Source of the DNA: Alentia gelatinosa
Taxonomy: Eukaryota > Annelida > Polychaeta > Phyllodocida > Polynoidae
Reading direction: 5' to 3'
NCBI GenBank assembly: GCA_950022655.1
Contig: OX465581.1
Coordinates: forward strand, 105,197,125 to 105,261,124
Length of the DNA: 64,000 nt
Both the position numbers and the translations under genes were made by a program. Positions 1-11,475 of the stretch are shown here, in pieces (position 1 is the stretch's first letter; each line of letters starts with the position of its first letter). The notes beneath the pieces were generated by a model. That model was given only the letters and a program-made list of their open reading frames with translations. It made no database searches and was not told the origin of the DNA.

Positions 1-327
1 TATGAATGGCCCCATACCGACTCACTAATACAGACTGACCAACAACAACACCAACAGACCAATACTAATTGACTAAATGCTATACAGACGCCACTTCTGT
101 GGACCCTGCGCCTCCAGATGCCACACTTCCAACTAACCAATCCTGACTGAATGTAACTGACTAACTGACTGGATGTCATTTTTTTAAAAAGGAAGAACCC
201 TAAAACAAAGTCATATTGCATTCTCCTGGCTGTACCTGTATTGATCCCTACCCAATTCTCCTCATCAACCAAGATGGTGTACTTTTAATTCAAAAGAAGC
301 ATCTTCAGACCAACAAAAGTTGTCTAG
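1..327. repeat. Dispersed direct repeat, copy 1 (truncated by window edge)
   Basis: This stretch recurs at 1033-1310 in the same orientation with only scattered differences. Both copies share the run from ACTCACTAATACAGACTGAC to the CATCTTCAGACCAACAA end point, after which the two flanks diverge completely. The shared end point suggests a mobile-element boundary or the junctions of a segmental duplication. Copy 2 lacks several short blocks present here. The family is not recognised. Confidence 0.75.
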
Positions 328-891
328 CCAGAGCAGACAGAGGGAGAGGAAATAGACCCCACCGAGAAAGCTGATGACGAGATAATTGTGGTTGACTCTC
401 CCCCTAGGGAGCTGCCTGTTGGAAGCTCACCACCACCAGAGATGAAGCTGGAACCAGAGGAGGAGGCGGCTAGTGTCGTCGTGCCAGAGCCCAGCCCATC
501 TGCAGGTCCGGCTCCAGTGGAGACCCTCCTGGAGATTCAGGGGGAGCTGGACCCTCAAATGACACCGTCCACCTAAAGCAAGGAGGTGGCTGAAGCCACA
601 GAAAGGAAAGAAGAGCAGGCCCCCAATCCTACCCCTAAGGAGCATGTGGGGTGACCCCAGAGAGTGAAACGTAGGGAACAACTGGTGAACTCTGTGGCAG
701 CGAATAAGGAGTATGCTATACCCTTAGATGTGCTGAAATGGGCCCTCTCGAAATGGGATGGTGAATCACATGTCAGGGTCCTGCCCTCAGCCGGGGTTGG
801 GGATTCGAGTCAGGAGATACAGTTGCCATGGTACAATGAGACAAATACCATACTCTCCATCTTTAGCATAACCAATAGGGGCCATCAATGA
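328..891 (+). pseudogene. Decayed acidic/proline-rich ORF between two direct repeats
   Basis: One frame stays open from 328 to 891 apart from in-frame stops at 574-576 and 652-654, with no usable ATG at the beginning. The translation is acidic and proline-rich in the first part (runs such as EEIDPTEKADDEIIVVDSPP and EPEEEAASVVVPEPSPS), then basic and mixed in the last 75 codons. Such composition is common in ORF1/gag-like proteins of retroelements, but no domain can be named. It lies exactly between the two copies of the 300 bp repeat, which suggests it is the interior of an old element. It could also be a chance open frame in GC-richer DNA. Confidence 0.35.
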
Positions 892-1032
892 AATATATAT
901 GCAGAATTTCTGAAAATTTGGACCCCCCACCTTCCCTCTCAGTCTTGTACGCAATAGAACAAAGGAAGAGCATACACAAAATATCCAAAATGTATGACAC
1001 CTCCCCACCCCACTCTCAGTGCGTAGATACTT

Positions 1033-1310
1033 TATGGATGACACCATACTGACTCACTAATACAGACTGACCAACAACAACACCAACAGACCAATACTAA
1101 TTGACTAAATGCTATACAGACGCCACTTCTGCGGACACTGCACACTAACTAACCGATCCTGACTGAATGTAACTTACTGATTGACTGAATGTCAATAAAA
1201 AAGACCATGGAAGAACCCTAAAACAGAGTATTGATCCTTACCCACTCTCTTCATCAACCAAGATGGTGTTCTTTTAGTTAGAAAGAAGCATCTTCAGACC
1301 AACAAGCGTC
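1033..1310. repeat. Dispersed direct repeat, copy 2
   Basis: Second copy of the repeat at 1-327, shorter through small internal deletions. It ends at the same CATCTTCAGACCAACAA boundary, and a non-LTR retrotransposon remnant follows almost immediately. Confidence 0.75.
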
Positions 1311-1325
1311 TTCAGTAAAAGAAGG

Positions 1326-1660
1326 GTGATCCAAACATCTGGATGTTCCCATTGTAACGCAGAAGACACTGTAGAACACTTTTTCCTACACTGCCCTAAA
1401 CTAGGCACCCTGTGGTAAAACATAGAACGATACCTGTCATTGTGATGCACCAACAAGCAATGTTAGATCCATTAGCGCAGTCATGGGAAGGTCACATTTA
1501 TATAAATAATGAAATCGTGCTTTGGGGATAGTATAGGGGTATGATGTGAGGTATCAGGTATTAGGCAATCTACTAAACACCCGCTATATGTGGTTACTTC
1601 GATGGAATAATCCGCTTCTGAAGTATCCATTATTTATGGCAGGGGGCAGCCTTTTCCTAG
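1326..1660 (+). pseudogene. Non-LTR retrotransposon ORF2 C-terminal remnant
   Basis: Translation from 1326 gives a C-x2-C-x7-H-x4-C zinc-knuckle of the kind found after the reverse transcriptase of L1/Tx1-like non-LTR elements: residues SGCSHCNAEDTVEHFFLHCP followed by a terminal LW, then a stop at 1416-1418. Further downstream, degenerate frames read INNEIVLWG and NTRYMWLLRWNNPLLKYPLF, resembling the RYYIWRxRxNN..P segment near the extreme C-terminus of the same proteins. Frame changes and stops show it is dead. The better preserved remnant at 20.65-21.34 kb has the same domain order. No RT core is visible here, so this is a 3' fragment, as expected from 5' truncation. Confidence 0.7.
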
Positions 1661-1853
1661 TATTCCTGTGGTGGCCAACTTTATTTGTGTTGGGTCGGGG
1701 TAGGGGATCTTTTGTCTGCTCTTTTTTTAGGGACGAACTTTCTTTTCCCTCATTCTGCTTGGGGGTCAACGTTTTTCAGCTAAACAATGAGGGTTTGACT
1801 CGGTGATATCTGTAAGAAGTTTTGTGCAATGGTTTTTTACCTTGATAATGTGT

Positions 1854-2096
1854 CTAGCAACAGTGAGATCTGTAGGCAATCCAGTGTGAATGCATCCAGG
1901 TATCTCTTCTGAAAGTCGACAACAGAAGGCTACCCAGTTCCTTCATCACGATGTCTAGTTTTTGTCTCTTATCAATATGCTGCGTTCTCAGAGGCATAGG
2001 CACCTTTTTCAGCTTTCCCCGCTGATGGAATTTTCCCATCTTCTTCTGCATTGCTGGGTTTGGCTTTGCTTTACAATTCTGTAGAATCCTATACAT
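1854..2096 (-). CDS. Unrecognised basic ORF, possible exon or decayed element
   Basis: A minus-strand frame of 80 codons has a balanced, protein-like composition: basic in the first half (KMGKFHQRGKLKKVPMPLRT), then an amphipathic part (KLDIVMKELGSLLLSTFRRD). The frame is open a little upstream of the ATG. I do not recognise a family. A 23-base G tract lies just upstream in its own orientation. It could be a host exon, a transposon fragment or a chance ORF. Confidence 0.25.
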   Translation of the reverse strand: MYRILQNCKAKPNPAMQKKMGKFHQRGKLKKVPMPLRTQHIDKRQKLDIVMKELGSLLLSTFRRDTWMHSHWIAYRSHCC

Positions 2097-2122
2097 TTCT
2101 TGTTCGGTTATCCCATAGGGAT

Positions 2123-2145
2123 GGGGGGGGGGGGGGGGGGGGGGG
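2123..2145. repeat. Poly-G tract (23 G)
   Basis: An uninterrupted run of 23 G, followed by TCCCCCGGGGG and a further G-rich stretch to about 2168. It can form a G-quadruplex or hairpin. A 17-base C run follows at 2312-2328. Confidence 0.95.
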
Positions 2146-2311
2146 TCCCCCGGGGGAGTGGGAGGGGGTCAAAATTGGTATTTTCTTGTCTTATACCGAC
2201 TCATGTTATTGAAATTGCGCTCCTGCAATTAGTAATGAACGCTATACTCAGAAAATCTGACAACCCTATAATTTATTCTACCAAGAAAAAATTATTATTG
2301 GCCACCACTGT

Positions 2312-2328
2312 CCCCCCCCCCCCCCCCC
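2312..2328. repeat. Poly-C tract (17 C)
   Basis: Uninterrupted C run about 170 bp from the G run at 2123-2145. The two can pair, so 2123-2328 could fold as a hairpin with a 166 bp loop. The 200 bp after it carries several GAAAAGGGG-type words (2353, 2466, 2545, 2575). Confidence 0.95.
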
Positions 2329-4583
2329 AGTCACTATCGGTCTGCAAAATCTGAAAAGGGTATCTTTTAAGGAAAGAATTTACATTAATTACCTTAATAA
2401 AAGAAGGATGAACTGATGAATAAAGTTTTTTGGGGTATAGACAAACTTTAATCGGCATAGTCTTGAAAAGGGGATCATTTTGAGAAAGACTCCTCTAAAT
2501 CACTAAAAAAAACTGGGATTTATCATTTTCAGAATTTTCGCGCGAAAAGGGGATAGAATCGTAAAACATATCTTGAAAAGGGTGTGCGTGCTTTCTAATA
2601 TCACGTGCCCCAATTGCCCCAAGAGTGGGGGGTCTCGGTCCTGCCATACTGCAAATATTTCTAGTGTTTATTTCTATCGAAATGTTGGTCTATGGGTGTT
2701 CTACCTACCATAATGTGACACGGACTAATCAGCCTTTGGACTAATGAACCTTTAGGCGACTGGGCCATTGTAAATGAACCTTCGGACTAATGGGCCGTTG
2801 GAATGCACGTCTAGGGGTCTGAAATTGTAGTGGTCCAGTTGGGTCACATCATTTACATATAATCAGCATACATCAGTCATCCTGTGCATCAGATTGAGCA
2901 GGCAACAAGTCAAAACGCCTTGATTTCATACGTGAGGCTCAAGGTTTCATGGGGAATTTAAATCAATATGGACCCCGTGTATGCAGGAGAAGCAGTACAT
3001 TCACTGCACCCTTACCGATTAATTGATATACAAATGTATACAGATTCTTGGGGGAACTCGAATAATCGGTACCGTTTACGTCGGCTAACGGAAAATGGCC
3101 TATAAGCCCTATGCCCATTTGCCAACAATATTGAGTAAATTGACCTGATTCATCTGCGAGGAAATCAACTCAGGAGTTTTGAGTTCGTCAGAAACGCCTT
3201 TGCTCAAAATTCGGACATCGATCGGTTGCTAACTTTGATTTTTTTTTTTTCACCAACATGATTCTGGGGAAAGGTCGGTCGGTGGTTGGTCAGTGGTGGC
3301 CGACAAATTCATCGGTAGCAATAGTGGAAACGGCCCTATACAGGTACACATTGGACCTTAAAAATAATTTAGTTTTTACTCTTGTGCAACAGCTGATGTA
3401 CTACTGATGATTATAGTTATCCATTGGCAATCTCTAGAGCCCACAGAAGCCTGTTCCTCGTTCTTTAGAAATTTAGACGTACCTCGTACTTCGAAATTGG
3501 CACGTCTAAACACACCTAAATAACACGGAACACATTTCTTTCGGCTACTGTGACCCTGTCTCCATATATAAAGATTACACACCCTGGCTACGGATTTGCT
3601 GCTGCACTTCGTGCCCAGGAGGGTAAATCGCTACGTCATTTGTCGCTACTGCCCCCTGTTGATGAAGACTATAAACCGTATGGGAGTCTTTCAGTCATAT
3701 GTTTAAGTATACCTGTATATTTATTATGGAAAACTGGTTTAGTACGCCGAGACTCTAGGTCGGATTTATAATTAAACCCGTACCAATGGCCGTACCAAGC
3801 GAGCTGTCAGCCATCAGTACGCTAGACCTTATTGGATATTATCAATTGCATTGAATACCAGAATGAGAAATCAGGTGCCATGATCCTGGTGCAGGGTGTT
3901 ACTACAAGTCAGGCAGTGCTTGTTATTGCCTTGGCGTCACGACACGGCGTACGACGGTCGTGTCACAGTTGTGTGGTCGGGCCATCAGCTCAGTGCAGCC
4001 TTGGTAATGTAGCCTAAGTTCAGTGGATGTCGACCGCCACCGCCGTTTCCAAAATAGGTCACTGCCTGTTGAGTACATGAAGCAACCTGCTTGGCCACCA
4101 TTTTGTTTTCGTCCGTTCAGGTTGGCTTCGACATGGTGTCTGGGTGTGTGGTGATCCACAGCGCTACACAACTGCTTCTGATTGATCTGCAAAACCATAT
4201 TGTAGGTTTAGTCATTGAGATCTTTGGTATAATACAGACATGGGATTTACCCAGACTTTTCCGGATATCCGGATGTCGTTCTAACGCTTCTTGAGATCAG
4301 TATAAATCAGAGGAGAAATAAGCTGATTTGACACCAGAAATCCACTTAAGATAGCTAAAAATACGCGTCCCCGCAAGTATGGTACCCCTTTTCAGGATTT
4401 TTGTTGTTGCTATTTCCAAATTCCTGATAATATGAACATAGATCTCTACAATGTTAGATAGCAATCAGAGGGTACATGTATGTTGGTTAAGGCCTTTCTC
4501 CACTGTGCGATTGGGGAGGCTTGCGATCCTGTACCTCTGGAGGTACAGCATCGCAAGCGCGACGTTCCATATAGCTTGCGATC
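2329..4583. other. Intergenic, no gene recognised
   Basis: Open frames here are short and none resembles a known protein. Local repeats are three GGACTAATGxxCC words near 2730-2800 and the GAAAAGGGG words near 2350-2590. The 3550-4020 stretch is richer in GC and holds two short open frames (3550-3771 and 3832-4017) with no recognisable motif. Confidence 0.6.
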
Positions 4584-4586
4584 CTG

Positions 4587-5359
4587 GGCCCTGTTTTTTT
4601 TAGTCACGACCATTGTATGGCCAGGAAGGCCCAAGACCAACCAGCGATTTCACGACAGTTTGGACGATACAAGATGGCCGGTGTGCTATCGACGGTGTCG
4701 TAGTGCGCCACGGGAGATCGCCGCTAAAAGTGTCATACTTGGACAGTAAATGTCTAACTCACTGTGCGTATATAGAGGATTTTTTCACTTCCCGACGGAA
4801 TTAAGCAATGAAATTTTAACACGAGTAAGGGATACATATAACCTATAATCGTACCAAATATAAAGAAAATCGGCCAAACCGTTCCGAAGATATCGGCGTT
4901 TGAATTTCGTCTGCTCTGGTGGCCAGTCACCCTCCCACCTCATGGTGCGCAGTGAATGTCGAGGTCGCTGCATAAATTAGCGGAGGCGTGGGGGGGAAAG
5001 TACACTGGCCACCAGAGCAGATGATTGCTATGACGAAATCCAAACGCCGATATCTTCGGGACGGTGTGGCCGATTTTCTTCATATTTGGTACGATTATAG
5101 GATATATGTATACCTTACTCATGTTCAAATTCCATCGCTTAATTCCTAGGGGAAGGGAAGTTGCCCATTCTGTACGACATGTCCATAGATGTCTTAGGTC
5201 TAAGACAGTTTGGGAGACAAATTCACCCACGTGACCTTACATGTCTCCTGACTATAGCACACCTCAGACCACCCTAAGTCTCTTAGAGCAGTGATAGTTA
5301 ACCGACCCCCTAAACTATCGCGACTATAGTACACTGGGTCGTCACTAAAAAACAGGGCC
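4587..5359. mobile_element. Harbinger-like fold-back MITE, copy 1
   Basis: The 773 bp element begins GGCCCTGTTTTTTTTAGTCA and ends in the inverse, TGACGACC-type TIRs with a T-run and GGCC tips. It is flanked on both sides by CTG (4584-4586 and 5360-5362). Nearly its whole length folds back: the left arm through about 4930 is complementary to the right arm from about 5010, with the GCTCTGGTGGCCAGT and ACTGGCCACCAGAGC words next to a short loop. A second copy at 53637-54489 has CAG on both sides. Three-base C(A/T)G duplications are known for animal PIF/Harbinger transposons, which suggests that superfamily. There is no transposase, so it is non-autonomous. Confidence 0.8.
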
Positions 5360-5362
5360 CTG

Positions 5363-5932
5363 GTACTGCAGGTACCTCAGATCGCAAAGTAAAGATGATT
5401 CTGCGTGGAGACAGCCCCGCTTGTGACTGGAGCGCTTGCGATCCTAGGTACATAAGTCTCAGACTGGGTGTACCGGTGCGCCAAGTCTCAGGCTAGCGGG
5501 AGACCTGCTGTCTCCACTGTGCGTTTTGCTGCGTTGCGATCCTGAGACTGGGCTTTAAGGCAAGGTGCTAGTCCCTCTATCTGATAGGGGCCTACTGCAA
5601 CATCATATCAATCCTTACCCTGGGCATCCATAATGATATACACCTTTATCATATACCTACGCAGTATATCTGATAATTACGTACTGTTGCTCCATATGCA
5701 GTATAAAATGTGTACTGAACTGTGTACTACACTGTTTTGGGTCACACGTTGAACAATCGGCAGTGTGGGCTTTCACACTGACGTGTCTTTAATGGCGGTA
5801 TATGATAAGATTCTATTAATTTTGGGTATAAATATATATATGCTATATGCAATATATGCTAGTTCATGCTACAAAACTCTATGGAAAATGATGTTATTTA
5901 AGGAACGAGGCCCCAGGCGCAGTTCCATAAAA
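5363..5932. other. Intergenic, no gene recognised
   Basis: Contains repeated GCTTGCGATCCT-like words that also occur just left of the fold-back element at 4520-4580 (for example near 5438 and 5530), so the element appears to have inserted into an older local repeat. No coding signal is visible. Confidence 0.5.
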
Positions 5933-6315
5933 CTAGGAGCAAATAGTATGTCCATCATTGATGAATGAGCATGCAATGAATAAATATTAAAAGGGTTGGG
6001 TGATACTATTCTGTAACCCACTTGCACCCAGTCGACTTGCCATTTCTGTAACTGCCTATGATCTAGGATCCAAGCATATCAAACACCACTGGGTCTCGAG
6101 GTATTTTGGTCTTGAGTGATTAGTCATGGTCTGCTGGGCATGCCTCAAAGCCCCTAAGACACTGGCTCTTTGCTCCAGTCTCAGTATCACAGCGTAGATA
6201 GTGAAGGGATAGTGTTTAGAGCGTGCTTGCACACAATATATTCATCGCATAGAGGTTAGGGAAGTCCCATATAGACTTCCAGGGTTCTACATAAAAGCTA
6301 TCCCTTCAGCTATTC
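5933..6315. repeat. Interspersed repeat with CATCATTGATGAATGAGC terminus, copy 1
   Basis: Starts CTAGGAGCAAATAGTATGTC and contains CATCATTGATGAATGAGC, like the ends of the repeat at 29790-30269. Internal matches include the GTGATTAGTCATGGTC and AGATAGTGAAGGGAT words. The expected right terminal inverted repeat is missing, so this copy is truncated near 6315, just before a G tract. Confidence 0.6.
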
Positions 6316-6345
6316 ACTTTGATATTGAGAACAGAGCAGGGAGCC

Positions 6346-6363
6346 GGGGGGGGGGGGGGGGGG
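6346..6363. repeat. Poly-G tract (18 G)
   Basis: Uninterrupted G run at the end of a truncated interspersed repeat. Confidence 0.95.
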
Positions 6364-6492
6364 CAAGGCACACCTGCAACTACATATACCTGGGAAAATA
6401 ACCAGAGGTTCATAGCCGCGAAGCCCCTTTGGTTGGGCACAGATCATAGGATTTTTTTGGTGGACTTACTTCCCTTGTTGAATGACACTAAT

Positions 6493-6550
6493 GCTAGGTT
6501 TACACCATCATCCCGGCAGTCCTGGCAATGGATTTTAGGAGAAACCTAGC
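6493..6550. repeat. Small hairpin, GCTAGGTTT...AAACCTAGC
   Basis: Nine-base inverted repeats enclose about 40 bp carrying CGGCAGTCCTGGCAATGG. That word recurs at about 6603-6622. From 6560 to 6790 many CCTAAGTCGACTT and TCCTAGGTCG words repeat imperfectly in both orientations, so the region may be a degenerate fold-back element. Confidence 0.5.
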
Positions 6551-6559
6551 TCGACTTGT

Positions 6560-7285
6560 ACTTCCTAAGTCCTAAATTTCTGACTGTAAAAAAATCTGCC
6601 ACGGCAGTCCTGGCAATTCCCCGTGGCGTTCGAGGGTGGGGACTACCGTAAGTGGTCTTAATTGGACTTAGGACGTCTTAGGTCGTCGGGATTGTGAATC
6701 CTAAGTCGACTTGGATTACGGATGACATTAGCCTGATTAGGCCTATGGGGACATAGGTCATCCTAGGTCGTCCTAGGTGGTTGGGATATTCATTGAACTT
6801 CCAACAGTCACAGGCAGAGAATACATTGAATAAGATACATGCTAACCACCGGAGAAGGTGAACAACTGTAAACGGTTGTAAACAGGAAAGTTTGATGAAT
6901 GTTTTCTTATTCATTCTATCTTTTTTTTTATTAAACCTATACACTTTTGTTTTAAAATAGTGAACTATGGCAAGGAACACAAGTATTTTATATCATATAT
7001 ATAGATATATATATATATGTAGGCATGTCAATGGGAAACTGCCGTAATCAGCCTTAAGTTGTCAGGCCCGGCAATCTTAACTCGACTTAAATTGATAGGA
7101 TATTTGGGGCCGAGCTGAGAATTTTATTTTTTTTTAAAACCCTATCTGGTCGGGACTGCCATAAGTTGACTTATTTCACAAAGGGTAAAGGCACAGGGGA
7201 GGCTAAACTGGTGTGGCCTTTTCCCTATAATGCTTTCCTTCTTTACCATAGAACAAAACCAGTTACATTCAGTCATTTGTCAAAA
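6560..7285. other. Intergenic, degenerate CTTAGGTCG-type repeats
   Basis: No gene is recognisable. The CCTAAGTCGACTTGG, TAGGTCGTCCTAGG and CTTAACTCGACTTAA words recur between 6560 and 7165 in both orientations, with a short TA-rich stretch near 6995-7020. Confidence 0.5.
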
Positions 7286-7289
7286 TTTT

Positions 7290-7505
7290 TACCAATCTCG
7301 GTGGTTAAGTGGTGTTCACCTCAAGCATGAGAGGTCATGGGTTCAAACCCCAGTCAGGTTATACCAAAGACCCTCACAAAAATGGTACTCACTGCTCATC
7401 TGCTTAACACCTGCCAGTAGATTGAGGAGTAGGGGGCTAGGGCCCAGGTGGAAGAATGGCTGTACCACCAAATTTGGTGATTGTACACCCAATATTCCCT
7501 TCATA
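7290..7505 (+). mobile_element. tRNA-derived SINE
   Basis: The head carries a pol III promoter: A box TGGTTAAGTGG at 7302-7312 and B box GGTTCAAACCC at 7340-7350, 27 bases apart, the normal tRNA spacing. The intervening bases do not form a clean functional tRNA, and unrelated sequence continues to about 7505, as in a SINE body. I see no second full copy here to fix the ends, so the right boundary is approximate. Confidence 0.65.
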
Positions 7506-7509
7506 AAAA

Positions 7510-9269
7510 TTGCCTAGAAATGAAAAGAAAGAAACAAGTAGCAAATAAACATCTGTTGTTGACAGAACAGCCCCCATGTAAAAAGATGGGGGAGCCTGGA
7601 GGAGGACTGAAACACATACCATGTGGAGGCCAGTTTCAATCTCAGTCATTGCACCATCTGGAGTCACCCCTGGTGGAGAGGTGCTAGCAGTTGCAACACT
7701 GGCAACTAATAGCGGATGATGTCAGCCCATAGGTATTCCTTGGCCAGTTATACAGGTGAGTCCTTGGAGAGTCTATATATGAGACTCATTGAGAGGTTCC
7801 TGTGTCCTGCTTTTAACATATCAATTTGAATCATGTATATTATTTGAGTGATGAATTTACCTTGCAACTGACAGTGACATTTTTTAAATCGTTGCTGTAA
7901 AAAGTATAGGGTAGTGGTCACACTTCCGATGTTACATACTGATATGTGTAATAACTGAATATTCAGATAGTTGCACTTCTGAGACGAGATGATCTGAAGT
8001 GCTCACAATTCATTAATTGAACCAAAATCCTTCTGAGCAAGTAATTATAACTTAACATTGGTGAAAATCGTCTAAAATAACCCCTAAGAATTAAGTTCAA
8101 ACAGGCTCTCTATAATTCTATATTAAGTAAAAACACTCAGTGCAGCTAATGTGGGGTCCAAGAGACCGGACGAAAATGAAAAAGGTGTGTCCTCAGATTC
8201 TGAAGCTCTCTCCTGGTTTCCCTATCCATGCATATAAAAAATTATCTGCAGATTATTTGACATCGAATTGAATTATAAACCACTGTGTTCAACAAAGTGC
8301 CTGGTGAGTCTACATACAAAGTACCGTATTGACCCCTATTTACCCTGGCGGTGCACCACGTGGTAAACTGCAAACGGGTGAGTCACTATCTACTGATGTT
8401 TTCTCGTCTTTGTCTCGTCGCTGACGAGACTACCTCCTGAAAGCCGCCACAAGGTGGCGCGCGGCATCCGTCATGTGACCTAAATCTGTCCAGTCACGAT
8501 GCACCTCTTTGTCTCTGTCAAAGGTGCTTAGTTCCTGGTGCATTGGTGCCCTGGATGAAATGGTGAGTATCATGTGGTTGGTGCGTATTGACCTGTTGAT
8601 TGACGAAATAAAACTAAGGGTTTCCATTATTCATTCACTTTCAAGAGGCAACAGAGGCTGCATTTAGATATTTAGTTATTATCGTTGTAATGATAAATCC
8701 AGTGAAACTTGCATTTAGATGAGGTCACTTTTTCCCTATAACTGCAATATCAACGTAATAGAAGGAGCCAATAGAGTTTCCCTCACAGACCGATAAGCGC
8801 AGGGCTCGTACGTTGCAGTTGCTTACAACACTTAATGATGACTAATCACTTAGAATAAATTATCAAAACGGTACTGACAGAAATGCGTAAAGAAGTGCCT
8901 TACTGAATCAAGGCATATCAGACAATTAAAACCAATGCCACTTTTCTGAAAGTTAGATGTCAAGGTGTTGTAGAACACATATCTAATTTAAAAAGTGGGA
9001 GTCACCTTGCTAGTTTTTGATCTACAGATTGATATCATGATGATATTATAAAAGGATTTAGAGGGATTTTAACAAGTTTAATTTCATACAATAAAACCCT
9101 TGTCATTTTCTTCAAACCTTTAAAGACTATAGCTAATGGCGGAGTACTATAGATTTAAGTTTTTAAAACTATAGGTCACCATCCTTGTTTTCGGAGGAAT
9201 TGAGGGAAACTCTATCTTTCAGTAATGGCCTATCTAATTCAATCAAATGTCAGTTTACATGATTTATCC
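7510..9269. other. Intergenic, no gene recognised
   Basis: AT-rich DNA without coding signal. The only frames are a 65-codon minus-strand ORF at 8430-8627 and ORF pairs at 7437-7687, none with recognisable motifs. No clear tandem repeats or long palindromes were seen. Confidence 0.5.
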
Positions 9270-9412
9270 TTGCTTGATTTACTCCATATTATGTTATACT
9301 TCACTCATTTAGCATTAGAGTAAGTCAAAAGAACCATATTGAATTGATAATTGCCGGTAGTTGAAAATATCCAGGTGGCGCCACTATGTATTGTAGGATA
9401 TGCCTTTAATAA
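9270..9412 (+). repeat. Interspersed ~140 bp repeat, copy 1
   Basis: Matches 34340-34482 in the same orientation, sharing TAAGTCAAA, the TCGATAATTG/TTGATAATTG word, GTAGTTGAAAAT, CCAGGTGGCG and GATATGCCTTTAA. Both copies stop at the GCCTTTAA end. The RT remnant at 9413 begins immediately after that boundary here, and a fold-back element follows closely in the other copy. Confidence 0.7.
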
Positions 9413-9520
9413 AACCATGGATCTTCCATATTTTGATTATGGTGACCTGTTGTATGATCCACTACTGGACTCAATGATTACTAAATTGCAAAGGATCCAA
9501 AGACTGTCTCGCCGACAACC
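9413..9520 (+). pseudogene. Non-LTR retrotransposon RT C-terminal fragment
   Basis: The frame reads LPYFDYGDLLYDP followed by LDSMITKLQRIQRLSRRQPI. This matches the block after the RT core in CR1/jockey/RTE-type non-LTR elements, where a LPxxDYxDxxYD segment is followed by LxxLQxxQNxxxR. Only about 36 codons can be assigned before similarity ends. It is a short orphan piece with no accompanying RT motifs, so the clade cannot be set. Confidence 0.6.
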
Positions 9521-10540
9521 TATCATATCATATACGCAACTACATGTACACCCAAAGCCAAAATTCTAACTTTTTTACCAATGTAAATGTAAACCGTACC
9601 TGACTTTATGACGGCCCTGTGTTCAAAGTCGAAAAGCCTAATCTGGAACACTATAAAAAGAACACCATATATAGAGAAAGTAGCTCTTGTAAACATGGAA
9701 CAGTCTACTGGCATTGAACTGCTACATAAACCCAGCGAGGGACCCATAGCGCAAAACAGTCAGAGTGAGTTACAAGTTATGGTGCATATAAACAGTTTTG
9801 AAAACAAGTAAAAAGAACTACATGCTGTAAACAGGTTATTATTACTTTTAATTGCTTTGAACTTTATGTGTTTATTGGGCCGTCAACCTGGATCCACATT
9901 TTATGGCTCGAGCCTGTATCATAATCATATGTATAGTTGTAACCCTGTACAAATAAATGTTTATATACTTAAAGTGAAACACACTTTTAAGTTGACATGG
10001 AACTAGCACTAATACCAGCTGATAAGCTGAAGCCTGTACTCTAGTATGAATAAAGGATTAAAAAATACAACAGCAAAAACATATATAGCAGAAAATCATG
10101 AGTTGTAAAAGTCTGTCTTAGCTTGTTGATACTTGCTTTAGAAGTAGATGTTCATGATATGTGCATCAATATATTTTGAAAGTGCATACACAATACCCAG
10201 GATCAAAAGGGCCTGCATAGTCAACATGGATTCTATACGATATTTTGTATTTGGTTGTATCTGTTGCAGTGAGCTCAAGAGATTCCTGACTAAGGACTAT
10301 TTGCTGGTACACATGACTAAGATCCAGGGGGCCGTTTAATATTGAGAAGTGAGAAGGATAAGGACAATGGTAGGAGAATTCATGAGAGGATAATGACTAG
10401 GATGGGAGAGTAAATGCATTGAATAAGTGTTGTCCATATGCTATTCTCCTGACCTCAATCCTTCAGAAGGACAGGTCCTATGCAAGCCTTCCTGTTATTG
10501 GTTCTCTTATGTATCTGCCCTGGGCACTGGTGGGGCTGCC
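9521..10540. other. Intergenic, no gene recognised
   Basis: AT-rich sequence with short ORFs only (9608-9811 and 10148-10339 plus strand). Nothing identifiable. Confidence 0.5.
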
Positions 10541-10544
10541 AAGT

Positions 10545-10600
10545 TAAGATCAGTGTAAATCAGATGATCTGAGGTTCAAACCCCAGAAAAGCTCAATTTT
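10545..10600 (+). mobile_element. Possible tRNA/SINE-derived fragment
   Basis: GGTTCAAACCC at 10573-10583 is a good pol III B box and sits in GAGGTTCAAACCCCAG, as in tRNA T-arms. An A box is not convincing upstream (TGCCAAGTTAAGA is a weak candidate). It is probably a decayed SINE head rather than a tRNA gene. Confidence 0.3.
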
Positions 10601-11230
10601 GTTTATTTCTTTTTCAATTTAAAAAACTTCTATTCAAATTATTAAATGCTTTCTGTACATTTAGTATCATGTGACCGAATAGAAAAAGACATGTACATGT
10701 AAGTTGGTTTTACATACACATTTTCTTTTGAATAATGCTTTTATTCCACATTCTGTTACATTAACAGTTCTTCCATGTGGAGCACTAGTACCAGTACTCC
10801 TTGCAGCAACACAAATGCGAGGTATAAGTAGATGAATACTAATGGTATGAAAAGTTGTATTTATACATCTAGATCAAATTATCCTTATATGTCTTTTTAC
10901 TTTCTGCTTTCTGCGGGTATCGGGTATTCCATAAGGCAACACCCCGATATTTCGGTGACTGCTTATGTGACTCGTTTTGGGATCTGTACCCTAAAAAACG
11001 CATTTTTTATCAACTCTAGTGCCTTGCGTTCTGTGATCTAATTGTTCGTTACCCTGCGACATCTTGTACATCCGGGTCAGTAAGTGATTCTCTCGTCTCT
11101 TCATTACTCTTCTGATTGAGCACCATTCAATATCGTCAACCCAGAAACTGTATCATTCTCTATGCTTATAGCAACACCATTTAGATTACACATACCATAT
11201 ACAGTTTGAGATTTTTTCTACCAGCTGTAT

Positions 11231-11289
11231 GACATAGATTGTACTGTTTGACATAGATTGTACTGTTTGACATAGATTGTACTGATATC
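11231..11289. repeat. 19-bp tandem repeat, 3 units
   Basis: GACATAGATTGTACTGTTT is repeated three times head to tail with almost no divergence, suggesting recent slippage. Confidence 0.9.
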
Positions 11290-11475
11290 TGATATCATCA
11301 TCAGGCTGTGATGCAGTTGCCTGTTGTTTAGTGTAAACAAAGATAGTACCAAATTATTCACACTTTATGAAAAGATTGAACCGTAAACATTTATGGTCTT
11401 TCCTTCCCCAACGTGGGACAGTCATTTGCCCTTTTCTGATGACGAGTACCCCCGCAACCAGCACACAATGACCTC

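Noticed and set aside
4091..4294. Short hydrophobic ORF
   Set aside because: No motif, overlaps a minus-strand ORF of equal quality, and no supporting context.
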